Source of the DNA: Colimorpha sp045591485
GTDB lineage: Bacteria; Bacteroidota; Bacteroidia; Bacteroidales; P3
Assembly: GCA_045591485.1 (NCBI GenBank)
Contig: JAZNSV010000177.1
Coordinates: forward strand, 1-12,187
Direction of reading: 5' to 3'
DNA length: 12,187 nt
Below are positions 1 to 5,109 of the stretch, one piece after another. The translations under genes were made by a program, and so were the position numbers. Below the pieces are notes generated by a model, which saw only the letters and a program-made list of their open reading frames with translations, made no database searches and was not told where the DNA came from. Numbering within the stretch: position 1 is the stretch's first letter; every line of letters starts with the position of its first letter.

Positions 1-209
1 ATGTATCGTACAACGGGTGAAGGGGTACTATAGATGAGCCTAAGAATCAGCGTATTAGACATAGATGGCCTCCAAAGCATACAAAACACGTCTAACAAGC
101 AGGCAAACAGCATATTACAAACAAAACAGAAAAATTTGGGCATCAAGATGGCTGAAATCAGACAGAAGGAAGACATAAAAAAAACCATCCGCCAGGAGCA
201 AGACAGCAT
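1..209 (-). CDS. Possible 5' part of a leftward gene, hydrophobic product, runs off the window edge
   Basis: This is a tentative call. The minus strand is open in one frame from about position 362 to the left edge, with seven in-frame ATG codons between 209 and 62. From the ATG at 209 the partial product is about 69 residues, rich in Phe, Leu, Met and Cys, with an N-terminal stretch that could be membrane-inserted. A good TAnnTTTG element lies upstream at 270-277, giving a leader of roughly 50 nt. Against it, high Cys and Phe content is what one expects when reading antisense to a Lys/Gln-rich sequence, and I recognise no family. It is fully antisense to the weak plus ORF at 34-366; at most one of the two is likely to be real. 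Confidence 0.2.
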   Translation of the reverse strand, partial: MLSCSWRMVFFMSSFCLISAILMPKFFCFVCNMLFACLLDVFCMLWRPSMSNTLILRLIYSTPSPVVRY

Positions 210-366
210 AGAGGCGGACGGTCCATTAACCAATTTAAACACTATGAAAAAGTTGTTTACACAACGCTGCAAAAGTACGCTGTTTTTCCAAACTATCGAA
301 ATGAATTTTTTCTTATCGAATACAAATAACTGCTTTCCAAATATAATTTTTTTCCGAAACGTCTAA
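34..366 (+). CDS. Weak hypothetical ORF, 110 residues, hydrophilic N-terminal half
   Basis: The ATG at 34 overlaps a TGA at 35-37 that ends a different open frame entering from the left edge, an ATGA arrangement typical of translationally coupled genes. Residues about 12-62 are hydrophilic and rich in Lys, Gln, Asn and Glu, and could be helical. The remainder (about 65-110) is rich in Phe and Asn and reads like translated AT-rich intergenic DNA. There is no recognisable domain, signal peptide or membrane segment. The composition differs from the GC-rich genes to the right. It could be a spurious ORF, or the relic of a gene whose 3' part has decayed. It is antisense to the possible leftward ORF at 1-209. 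Confidence 0.2.
   Translation: MSLRISVLDIDGLQSIQNTSNKQANSILQTKQKNLGIKMAEIRQKEDIKKTIRQEQDSIEADGPLTNLNTMKKLFTQRCKSTLFFQTIEMNFFLSNTNNCFPNIIFFRNV
270..277 (-). promoter_or_regulatory. Candidate Bacteroidetes -7 element firing leftward
   Basis: On the minus strand this reads TACTTTTG followed by CA, a full match to TAnnTTTG. Transcription would run towards the left edge, starting around position 262. A clear TTTG -33 element at the usual 19-21 nt spacing is not evident. The region is AT-rich, so a chance match is possible. Confidence 0.35.
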
Positions 367-638
367 TATGGCACCTGATATTCGCTACTTTTTGAGCCAT
401 TATATGTTTTCCTGACCCGCGTTTTGGCTATTGCCGCATCGGCGGAAGAGTGCATTTTCACACATTCAGCTATATATCAGCAACTTAACCAACTTTAAGC
501 ATAGGCGAACGCTGTAAACAAACATGATTATCCGCAATTATCCGGCACACTGCAGAAGGGGTAAAGAACTCATTTCCATAGGCAGAGGGCGTATAAGATG
601 TTCGGACGCACACGCCTAATTGATGGCAATTCGCGACC

Positions 639-678
639 AATTGTGATAAATCGTGTTGAGAAAAAAGCAGACGCGGCA
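639..678. repeat. Degenerate third copy of the repeat leading into the REP-like palindrome
   Basis: This block matches 841-882 except for two single-base indels: both contain TGATAAATCGTGTTGAGAAA followed by GCAGACGCGGCA. After the first arm of the palindrome the sequence diverges, so the second arm (CCGCGTCT) is missing. It looks like a decayed or 3'-truncated copy of the element seen intact at 868-910. Confidence 0.6.
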
Positions 679-797
679 ACGATACACCGTTTTTTGGGGG
701 CTATCCGCAATATGAGGTTGCGTCTCTCCGAGAAGCCGATATGGTGCTGGGTTTCGGACACCGCACTGCGCTTCGCTTGTACGGTGTTATTGAGATT

Positions 798-814
798 AAG
801 CCTCTCCGAGGCTT
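798..814. repeat. Short perfect hairpin in intergenic DNA
   Basis: AAGCCTC and GAGGCTT form a perfect 7-bp stem with a 3-nt loop (TCC). It has no T-tract and no adjacent gene, so I do not call it a terminator. With the ACACCG/CGGTGT pair at 758-787 it is probably part of a composite palindromic intergenic repeat. Confidence 0.45.
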
Positions 815-867
815 CCTTATGGTAGTTTTAATTCATGTTTAATTCGTGATAAATCGTGTTGAGAAAA

Positions 868-910
868 AATGCAGACGCGGCACGCCGCGTCTCTACAGAA
901 GAGCAACATA
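868..910. repeat. REP-like palindromic element, copy 1
   Basis: A 43-bp block is repeated exactly at 963-1005. Its core is a perfect inverted repeat with arms AGACGCGG and CCGCGTCT around a 4-nt loop (CACG), at 873-892, followed by CTCTACAGAAGAGCAACATA. The 8-bp, mostly GC stem and the location outside genes resemble repetitive extragenic palindromes. No transposase of the REP-associated (RAYT) family is present in the window. Confidence 0.75.
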
Positions 911-962
911 CCTACATTAATGATAATTCATGTCTAATTCATGATAATTCATGTTGGATAAG

Positions 963-1005
963 AATGCAGACGCGGCACGCCGCGTCTCTACAGAAGAGCA
1001 ACATA
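963..1005. repeat. REP-like palindromic element, copy 2
   Basis: This is an exact copy of 868-910 in the same orientation, 52 bp further on. The palindrome core is at 968-987. The spacer between the copies contains AATTCATG-type units related to the tandem array that follows at 1013-1100, so the two repeat types seem to be interleaved. Confidence 0.75.
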
Positions 1006-1012
1006 TCTAATT

Positions 1013-1100
1013 TAATGATAATTCACGTATTAATGACAATTCACGTATTAATGACAATTCGCGTATTAATGATAATTCGCGTATTAATGATAATTCGCGG
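1013..1100. repeat. 18-bp tandem repeat array, about five units
   Basis: Units TAATGAYAATTCRCGTAT start at 1013, 1031, 1049, 1067 and 1085; the last is cut after AATTCGCGG. The units drift stepwise: TTCACG in the first two, TTCGCG in the last three, and GACAA only in units 2 and 3. This pattern fits local duplication followed by point change. Related single units occur at 831-848 and 921-955. Confidence 0.8.
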
Positions 1101-1122
1101 ACATCTGTGGCTATTTTTGTTT

Positions 1123-1148
1123 AAAAAAAGACGACGGTGCGGCACGTC
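1123..1148 (-). terminator. Candidate intrinsic terminator at the xerD stop codon
   Basis: On the minus strand GACGTG (1148-1143) pairs with CAC-C-GTC (1139-1133; one bulged base) around a 3-nt loop, followed by a run of T (1130-1123). The stem begins inside the xerD stop codon. It is short and has a bulge, but the T-tract makes an intrinsic terminator plausible. The GCGGCACG segment at 1139-1146 resembles the REP-like palindrome upstream, so it may derive from one. Confidence 0.45.
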
Positions 1149-2064
1149 AGTGCTTGCGATAGTGGGGGTGGTAGGCGGCTATGGTGTTGCGCAGGGTTTC
1201 GCGGCTGATATGGGTGTAGATCTCGGTGGTGGAGATGCTTTCGTGGCCCAGCATCTCCTGCACGGCTCGCAGGTCGGCGCCGTTTTCCACCAGCTCGGTG
1301 GCGAAACTGTGGCGCAGCGAGTGGGGACTCACCTGCTTGCCGATGCCGGCCTTCTGCACGGCGTCTTTGAGGAACATGAAGACGTAGTTGCGGCTGAGCG
1401 GTGTGCCGAGGCGGTTGAGGAAGACGAACTTCTCGCAGCCCGGTTTTATGCGCTGGTGCGAGCGGATGGTGTGCACGTAGTCCATCATCAGGCGCAGTGC
1501 GTGCTCGTTGATGGGCACCCAGCGCTCCTTGTCGCCCTTGCCTATCACCTGCAGGTATTGCTCTTCTTCATATATGTTGGAGAGGCGCAGGCCGACGAGT
1601 TCGGAGACGCGGAGTCCGCATCCGTAGAGCACCTCGACGATGACGTAGTTGCGAGCCTGATCGGGCAGGCTGAGGTCGAAGGTCTGCTGTATGCGGGTGA
1701 TTTCGTCGTCGGTCAGCACGTCGGGCAGGTGCTGGGGCCGCACCGGGAGGTCGATAAGGTCGGCGGGGTTGGCGCGCAGTTCGTCTTCGATGACGAGCAT
1801 CTTGAAGAACATGCGCCATCCGGCGATCATGCGCCGCTGGGTGTTGGGCGAGATGCCGAGGTCGTTGAGCGATTTGAGCAGCTGCTGCAGGTCGTCTTGC
1901 GAGGTTGCCATGGGGTCCACGCCGCGGTCGAGCATGAACGAGGCCAGGGCGTCGTAGTCGTGCAGGTAGGCTTCGACGCTGTTGTCGGCCATGCCGCGTT
2001 CGAGGCTCAGGTAGGTCTCGAAGTTGCGGCGCATACGCCGCCAGGTCTGTTCGCAGTCGTTCAT
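1147..2064 (-). CDS. xerD: Site-specific tyrosine recombinase XerD
   Basis: The 305-residue product is a tyrosine recombinase that acts on chromosome dimers at dif, with XerC and FtsK in the usual system. An N-terminal SAM-like core-binding domain (about 8-95) precedes the catalytic domain (about 112-295). All six catalytic residues are visible: Arg152 (GLRVSE), Lys176 (GKGDKE), His248 and Arg251 (PHSLRH), His274 (LGHES) and Tyr283 (IYTHIS). Length fits XerD (about 300). I chose the ATG at 2064 because it overlaps the mtgA stop as ATGA, with GGAG 9 nt upstream; an in-frame ATG at 2079 would add five residues. Phage or element integrases share this fold, but the size, the collinear match to XerC/D and the absence of att-like ends favour the housekeeping enzyme. 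XerC versus XerD cannot be fully settled by eye. Confidence 0.9.
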   Translation of the reverse strand: MNDCEQTWRRMRRNFETYLSLERGMADNSVEAYLHDYDALASFMLDRGVDPMATSQDDLQQLLKSLNDLGISPNTQRRMIAGWRMFFKMLVIEDELRANPADLIDLPVRPQHLPDVLTDDEITRIQQTFDLSLPDQARNYVIVEVLYGCGLRVSELVGLRLSNIYEEEQYLQVIGKGDKERWVPINEHALRLMMDYVHTIRSHQRIKPGCEKFVFLNRLGTPLSRNYVFMFLKDAVQKAGIGKQVSPHSLRHSFATELVENGADLRAVQEMLGHESISTTEIYTHISRETLRNTIAAYHPHYRKH

Positions 2065-2906
2065 TGTTGCAGTCTCCATTTCAAAAAGTCGACAAGGGTC
2101 TCGCGGTCCTGGTATCGTGCCTTGCGTTCGGCGCGCGGCATGTCGATGTCCACCCTGCCCCAACCAAAGCGGTGCCTGATGTCGGCCGCGCGGCGGTTGA
2201 AGTAGGGCGAGCGGTGGGCGGGGTTGCGCTTGAGGGGCGACGGCAGGGTGGCGGCCAGCTGCGAGGCTTCGTCGCGGCTGAGGGTGCGGGCCGAGTGGTG
2301 GAAATAGTGCTGCGCCGCTGCCTCGGCGCCATAGATGCCGTCGCCGAATTCCACGATGTTGAGGTAGACCTCCATGATGCGGCGCTTGCCCCAGACGGTC
2401 TCGATGAGCACCGTGTAGTAGGCCTCGACGGCCTTGCGCAGCATGGTGCGGTTGTGTGGCAGGAAGGCGTTTTTGGCCGTCTGCTGGCTGTTGGTGCTGG
2501 CGCCACGCATGCGACGGCCGCGTTTGTTCTCCCTGTAGGCCTGCTTCATCTGTTTGACGTCGAAGCCGCTGTGGTACATGAAGAGGCCGTCTTCGGAGTA
2601 GACGACAGCGGTGACGAGGTTGGGCGAGATGCTGTCGAGCGGCACATAGTCGCGTTCGAAGCGGACGGTGCGTTCCTTGTCGCCGACTTGCTGGCAGAAG
2701 CGCTGCACCATGAGGGGTGTCAGCGGCGGCATGATGAACCATCCGAGCAGCACCTGCAGCAGCGTCAGCAGCCAGAGGCCGACCGCGGCGAGCCACACCA
2801 CGCGCCACACGCGTCCGAAGAACGACAGTTCGCTCCACCGGCGCAGTCCCCTACCCTTTCGGGCAGATTTGGCTTTCAGTTGTTTATGAGCATTGGCCTT
2901 GGGCAT
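2061..2906 (-). CDS. mtgA: Monofunctional biosynthetic peptidoglycan transglycosylase
   Basis: The 281-residue protein polymerises lipid II into glycan strands at the outer face of the inner membrane. A basic N-terminus (1-30) is followed by one membrane anchor (about 32-58) and a GT51 domain (about 85-250). The GT51 motifs appear in order: SEDGLFMYHSGFD (104-116, catalytic Glu105), GASTNSQQTAKN (135-146, usually GGSTITQQ), RKAVEAYYTVLIE (157-169), KRRIMEVYLNIVEFG (174-188, second acidic residue Glu179) and LAATLPSP (217-224). There is no transpeptidase domain, so it is MtgA and not a class A PBP. It is the first gene of an mtgA-xerD unit with a 4-nt overlap, and its promoter lies a few bases upstream of the ATG, giving a very short leader. 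Confidence 0.93.
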   Translation of the reverse strand: MPKANAHKQLKAKSARKGRGLRRWSELSFFGRVWRVVWLAAVGLWLLTLLQVLLGWFIMPPLTPLMVQRFCQQVGDKERTVRFERDYVPLDSISPNLVTAVVYSEDGLFMYHSGFDVKQMKQAYRENKRGRRMRGASTNSQQTAKNAFLPHNRTMLRKAVEAYYTVLIETVWGKRRIMEVYLNIVEFGDGIYGAEAAAQHYFHHSARTLSRDEASQLAATLPSPLKRNPAHRSPYFNRRAADIRHRFGWGRVDIDMPRAERKARYQDRETLVDFLKWRLQQ

Positions 2907-2916
2907 GATTGCGGTG

Positions 2917-2924
2917 CAAATTTA
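2917..2924 (-). promoter_or_regulatory. -7 element of the mtgA-xerD promoter
   Basis: On the minus strand this reads TAAATTTG followed by CA, an exact TAnnTTTG match. It lies 10 nt upstream of the mtgA ATG (2906), so the transcript would have almost no leader. A TTGG at 2951-2948 is 23 nt upstream, a loose -33 candidate. It is divergent from the gap promoter, with the two -7 boxes 42 bp apart. Confidence 0.6.
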
Positions 2925-2943
2925 CATAAATTTTCTAAAAACA

Positions 2944-2974
2944 TTTGCCAATTCAAAAAAAAGATGTATCTTTG
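2944..2974 (+). promoter_or_regulatory. gap promoter with both -33 and -7 elements
   Basis: TTTG at 2944-2947 and TATCTTTG at 2967-2974 are separated by exactly 19 nt, the canonical spacing for the primary sigma factor of Bacteroidetes. The start should be near 2981, leaving a leader of about 45 nt that is A-rich (CAAACAAACAATTAACAC region). This is the best promoter in the window, fitting a highly expressed glycolytic gene. Confidence 0.8.
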
Positions 2975-3027
2975 TAGCAGTTTATTTCAAACAACCAAAC
3001 AAACAATTAACACAAAAACAATATATT

Positions 3028-4035
3028 ATGGTTAAAGTTGCCATTAACGGCTTCGGCCGTATCGGAAGAATGAGCTTCCGCGCCATGCTCGCACACCCCG
3101 AGCTGGAAATTGTCGCCATCAACGACCTGACAGACGCCAACACCCTGGCCTACCTGTTCAAATACGACTCCGTGCACGACAACTTCGACGGAGAGGTGCA
3201 CGCCGAAGGCGATTGCCTGGTGGTGAACGGCAAGAAGGTGAAAATCTATGCCGAGCGCGACCCGCAGAACCTGCCTTGGGGCCAGCTGGGTGTCGACATC
3301 GTGGTGGAGAGCACCGGTCTGTTCAAGAAACGCGAGCAGATGATGAAGCACATCAACGCCGGCGCCAAGAAAGTGATCCTCACCGTGCCCGCCAGCAAGG
3401 CCGAGGACGTGGACGCCACCGTTGTGATGGGCGTCAACGACAACGTGCTGACCAAGGAGATGCAGCTCGTGAGCAACGCCAGCTGCACCACCAACTGCCT
3501 TGCCCCCGTGGCCAAGGTGCTGAACGACAAGTTCGGCATCAAGCGCGGCTTGATGAACACCGTGCACAGCTACACCAACGACCAGAAGATCCTCGACCAG
3601 CCGCACAGCGACCTGCGCCGCGCCCGTGCCGCCGCCGTCAGCATCATCCCCACCAGCAGCGGTGCCGCCAAGGCTGTGGGTCTGGTGATTCCCGAGCTGA
3701 AAGGCAAGCTTGACGGCTTTGCCATGCGCGTGCCCACACCCGACGGCTCTGTTGTCGACCTCACCGCCGAGCTCGAGAAGAACGTCACCAAGGAGGAGAT
3801 CAACGCCGCCGTCAAGGAAGCCGCCGAAGGCTCGATGAAGGGTATCCTCCAGTACTGCGACGAGCCCATCGTGAGCATCGACATCATCGACAACACCCAC
3901 AGCAGCATCTTCGACAGCCTCTTGACCCAAGTCATGGACGGCAACTTCGTGAAGATCGTCAGCTGGTACGACAACGAGAAGGGCTACAGCACCCGCGTGG
4001 GCGACCTGGCTGCCAAACTCGCAAAACTGCTCTAA
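3028..4035 (+). CDS. gap: Glyceraldehyde-3-phosphate dehydrogenase, NAD-type
   Basis: The 335-residue enzyme oxidises glyceraldehyde-3-phosphate to 1,3-bisphosphoglycerate in glycolysis. The Rossmann motif NGFGRIGR is at 7-14 and Asp33 follows the second strand, which favours NAD over NADP. The catalytic Cys153 lies in SNASCTTNCLAP (149-160), and His180 (NTVHSY) completes the dyad; WYDNEKGYS is at 313-321. I start at the ATG at 3028, directly before VKVAINGFGRIG; the frame is open to 2893, but that extension runs through the promoter. Unlike its neighbours, the gene uses ATC/ATT and no ATA for Ile, the codon bias of a highly expressed gene. It is probably monocistronic: its own strong promoter lies upstream and an inverted repeat downstream. 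Confidence 0.98.
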   Translation: MVKVAINGFGRIGRMSFRAMLAHPELEIVAINDLTDANTLAYLFKYDSVHDNFDGEVHAEGDCLVVNGKKVKIYAERDPQNLPWGQLGVDIVVESTGLFKKREQMMKHINAGAKKVILTVPASKAEDVDATVVMGVNDNVLTKEMQLVSNASCTTNCLAPVAKVLNDKFGIKRGLMNTVHSYTNDQKILDQPHSDLRRARAAAVSIIPTSSGAAKAVGLVIPELKGKLDGFAMRVPTPDGSVVDLTAELEKNVTKEEINAAVKEAAEGSMKGILQYCDEPIVSIDIIDNTHSSIFDSLLTQVMDGNFVKIVSWYDNEKGYSTRVGDLAAKLAKLL

Positions 4036-4044
4036 ATAATATTT

Positions 4045-4150
4045 GAGTGAAAAGAAGTGAGAGGGAGTGAAAGAAGTGAAATGACAACAGCTGCCATCTT
4101 GTGCACTTGTCCTTTCACTCCTTTTCACTCCCTTTCAATTTCTTTCACGC
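4045..4150. repeat. Long imperfect inverted repeat between gap and fabG, built of about 10-bp units
   Basis: The left arm (4045-4085) is made of GAGTGAAAAG-like units and the right arm (4109-4150) of CCTTTCACTC-like units. The reverse complement of the right arm aligns with the left arm over about 41 bp with few mismatches and no large gap; GGGAGTGAAA is shared exactly. The loop is about 23 nt (4086-4108). As RNA it would form a long hairpin. It begins 9 nt after the gap stop and ends 16 nt before the fabG ATG. It could terminate or process the gap transcript or modulate fabG. There is no T-tract at its end, so I do not call a classical terminator. Confidence 0.7.
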
Positions 4151-4166
4151 TTTTTATTCACAGTCA

Positions 4167-4913
4167 ATGATTCTACAAGGGAAAACCGCAATAGTGACCG
4201 GCGCCACCCGTGGCATCGGGCACGCCATTGCATTGAGATTTGCGCGCGAGGGGGCCAACGTGGCCTTCTGCGGCCGCTCGCGCGGCGAGAAGATGATTGC
4301 CGTGGAGCAGGAGCTGCAGGCCCTTGGCGTGCACGCCAAAGGCTATGCCTGCGATGTGGCCGACATGGAACAGGCGCAGGCCTTCGTCAAAGAGGTGCTG
4401 GCCGACTTCGGGCAGATAGACATACTGGTCAACAACGCCGGCATCACAGACGACAGTGCCGTGAAGCGCATGACCGAGGAGCAAATGGACCGCGTGATGC
4501 ACACCAACCTGGGCTCGGTGTTCTGCATGACCAAGGCCGTGCAGCCGATCATGTGGCGTCAGGGCTACGGCTCCATCGTCAATATCGGCTCGGTGGTGGG
4601 CATAGCAGGCAACTACAACCAGGCCAACTATGCAGCCTCGAAGGCCGCCATCATAGGCTTCAGCAAGAGCTGCGCCAAAGAGTTCGCCGCCCGCAACATA
4701 CGCGTCAACGTGGTGGCGCCCGGCTTTGTGGAGACCGAGATGACCGCCGAGGTGCCGGAAGAGCTGATGAAGACCTGGACAAGCCGCATACCCATGCGCC
4801 GCGCCGGCAAGCCCGACGAGGTGGCCCAGGCCTGCGCTTTCCTGGCCAGCGACATGTGTCCCTACATCACCAGCGTAGTACTGCCCATCTGCGGCGGCAT
4901 GGAGGATGCTTGA
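4167..4913 (+). CDS. fabG: 3-oxoacyl-ACP reductase (short-chain dehydrogenase)
   Basis: The 248-residue SDR enzyme should carry out the NADPH-dependent reduction of 3-oxoacyl-ACP in the fatty-acid elongation cycle, in the cytoplasm. The cofactor motif TGATRGIG is at 11-18 and NNAG at 89-92. The catalytic tetrad is complete: Asn114, Ser142, Tyr155 and Lys159 (YAASK). The length equals that of typical FabG (about 247), and the NVVAPGFVETEM segment (181-192) is characteristic. The ATG at 4167 is chosen because the polypeptide then begins at the first beta strand; the frame is open further up only through the inverted repeat. The end reads ITSVVLPICGGM where many FabG have ITGQVLxVxGGM. The stop codon is the first triplet of an octamer array. 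No other fab gene is adjacent, so a different SDR substrate cannot be excluded. Confidence 0.87.
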   Translation: MILQGKTAIVTGATRGIGHAIALRFAREGANVAFCGRSRGEKMIAVEQELQALGVHAKGYACDVADMEQAQAFVKEVLADFGQIDILVNNAGITDDSAVKRMTEEQMDRVMHTNLGSVFCMTKAVQPIMWRQGYGSIVNIGSVVGIAGNYNQANYAASKAAIIGFSKSCAKEFAARNIRVNVVAPGFVETEMTAEVPEELMKTWTSRIPMRRAGKPDEVAQACAFLASDMCPYITSVVLPICGGMEDA

Positions 4914-4998
4914 GTGGCTGAGTGGCTGAGTGACTGAGTGACTGAGTTACAGAGTTTCAGAGTGACAGAGTTTCAGAGTGACCAAGCGACCAAACGAG
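4911..4998 (+). repeat. Octamer tandem array starting at the fabG stop codon
   Basis: Eleven consecutive 8-bp units occupy 4911-4998: TGAGTGGC twice, TGAGTGAC twice, TGAGTTAC, then AGAGTTTC and AGAGTGAC alternating twice, then CAAGCGAC and CAAACGAG. The period is strict and the drift is stepwise. The first three bases are the fabG stop codon, so the array abuts the gene with no spacer. Confidence 0.85.
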
Positions 4999-5026
4999 TT
5001 GAGAATTGAGAGTTGGGAATTGAAAG
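4999..5026 (+). repeat. Heptamer tandem array, four units
   Basis: TTGAGAA, TTGAGAG, TTGGGAA and TTGAAAG follow directly on the octamer array. TGAGAATTGAGAGTTG (5000-5015) recurs exactly at 5993-6008, at the other end of the next gene. Confidence 0.8.
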
Positions 5027-5040
5027 GTAAAGGTATTGTC

Positions 5041-5074
5041 TTAACTTCTTTAACTTCTTTAACTTCTTAACTTC
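5041..5074 (+). repeat. TTAACTTC tandem units of 8-9 bp
   Basis: Four units, TTAACTTC or TTTAACTTC, have lengths 8, 9, 9 and 8. They are followed by AT-rich DNA leading to the next ATG. I see neither a TAnnTTTG element nor the conserved B12-box of a cobalamin riboswitch in 4999-5109. Confidence 0.75.
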
Positions 5075-5109
5075 TAATAATTAAAATAACGAAAATTGAG
5101 AATTTAGAA

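Larger units (their letters stand above)
367..1122. other. Gene-poor repeat-bearing intergenic region
   Basis: No ORF here looks like a gene. The short ORFs over 485-761 and 598-825 are antisense to each other and have no recognisable domain. What the region holds is repeat DNA: a direct repeat at 639-678 and 841-882, small hairpins (for example ACACCG at 758-763 with CGGTGT at 782-787), a 7-bp stem at 798-814, two exact 43-bp copies of a palindromic element, and an 18-bp tandem array. From 367 to about 600 I see nothing distinctive. It reads as an accumulation site for small dispersed intergenic repeats downstream of xerD. Confidence 0.6.

Noticed and set aside
485..825. Small ORFs of 63-75 codons on both strands in the intergenic region
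   Set aside because: They overlap each other in opposite directions, cover palindromic repeat DNA, and have no domain, promoter or leader support.
868..1100. CRISPR array
   Set aside because: Repeats are directly adjacent or separated by related sequence, there are only two copies of the long unit, no unique spacers of constant length, and no cas gene in the window.
1112..1119. TATTTTTG, a plus-strand match to TAnnTTTG that would drive transcription antisense to xerD
   Set aside because: It lies in AT-rich DNA, has no -33 element at proper spacing, and coincides with the T-rich side of the xerD terminator region. A chance match is likelier.
1147..2064. xerD as the integrase of a mobile element
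   Set aside because: There is no tRNA or att-like duplication, no cargo or excisionase, and it is coupled to mtgA, a housekeeping gene.
856..2205. 449-codon plus-strand ORF antisense to xerD
   Set aside because: Its first part reads through the REP-like element and the 18-bp array, and the remainder is the mirror of xerD, whose six catalytic residues are intact. Composition is Val/Gly/His-rich, as expected of antisense reading in GC-rich DNA.
2064..2838. Extension of the xerD frame upstream into mtgA, giving a 563-residue protein
   Set aside because: The extra residues are Arg/Pro/His-rich and antiparallel to no known domain; mtgA in the other frame has all GT51 motifs, and the ATG at 2064 gives a normal XerD length.
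3007..4128. 373-codon minus-strand ORF antisense to gap
   Set aside because: Gap is unambiguous and highly biased in codon use; the antisense frame is His/Val/Gly-rich and has no motif.
4999..5109. Cobalamin riboswitch in front of the BtuF-like gene
   Set aside because: The space is short and taken up by tandem repeats; I find no B12-box-like segment or room for the aptamer.
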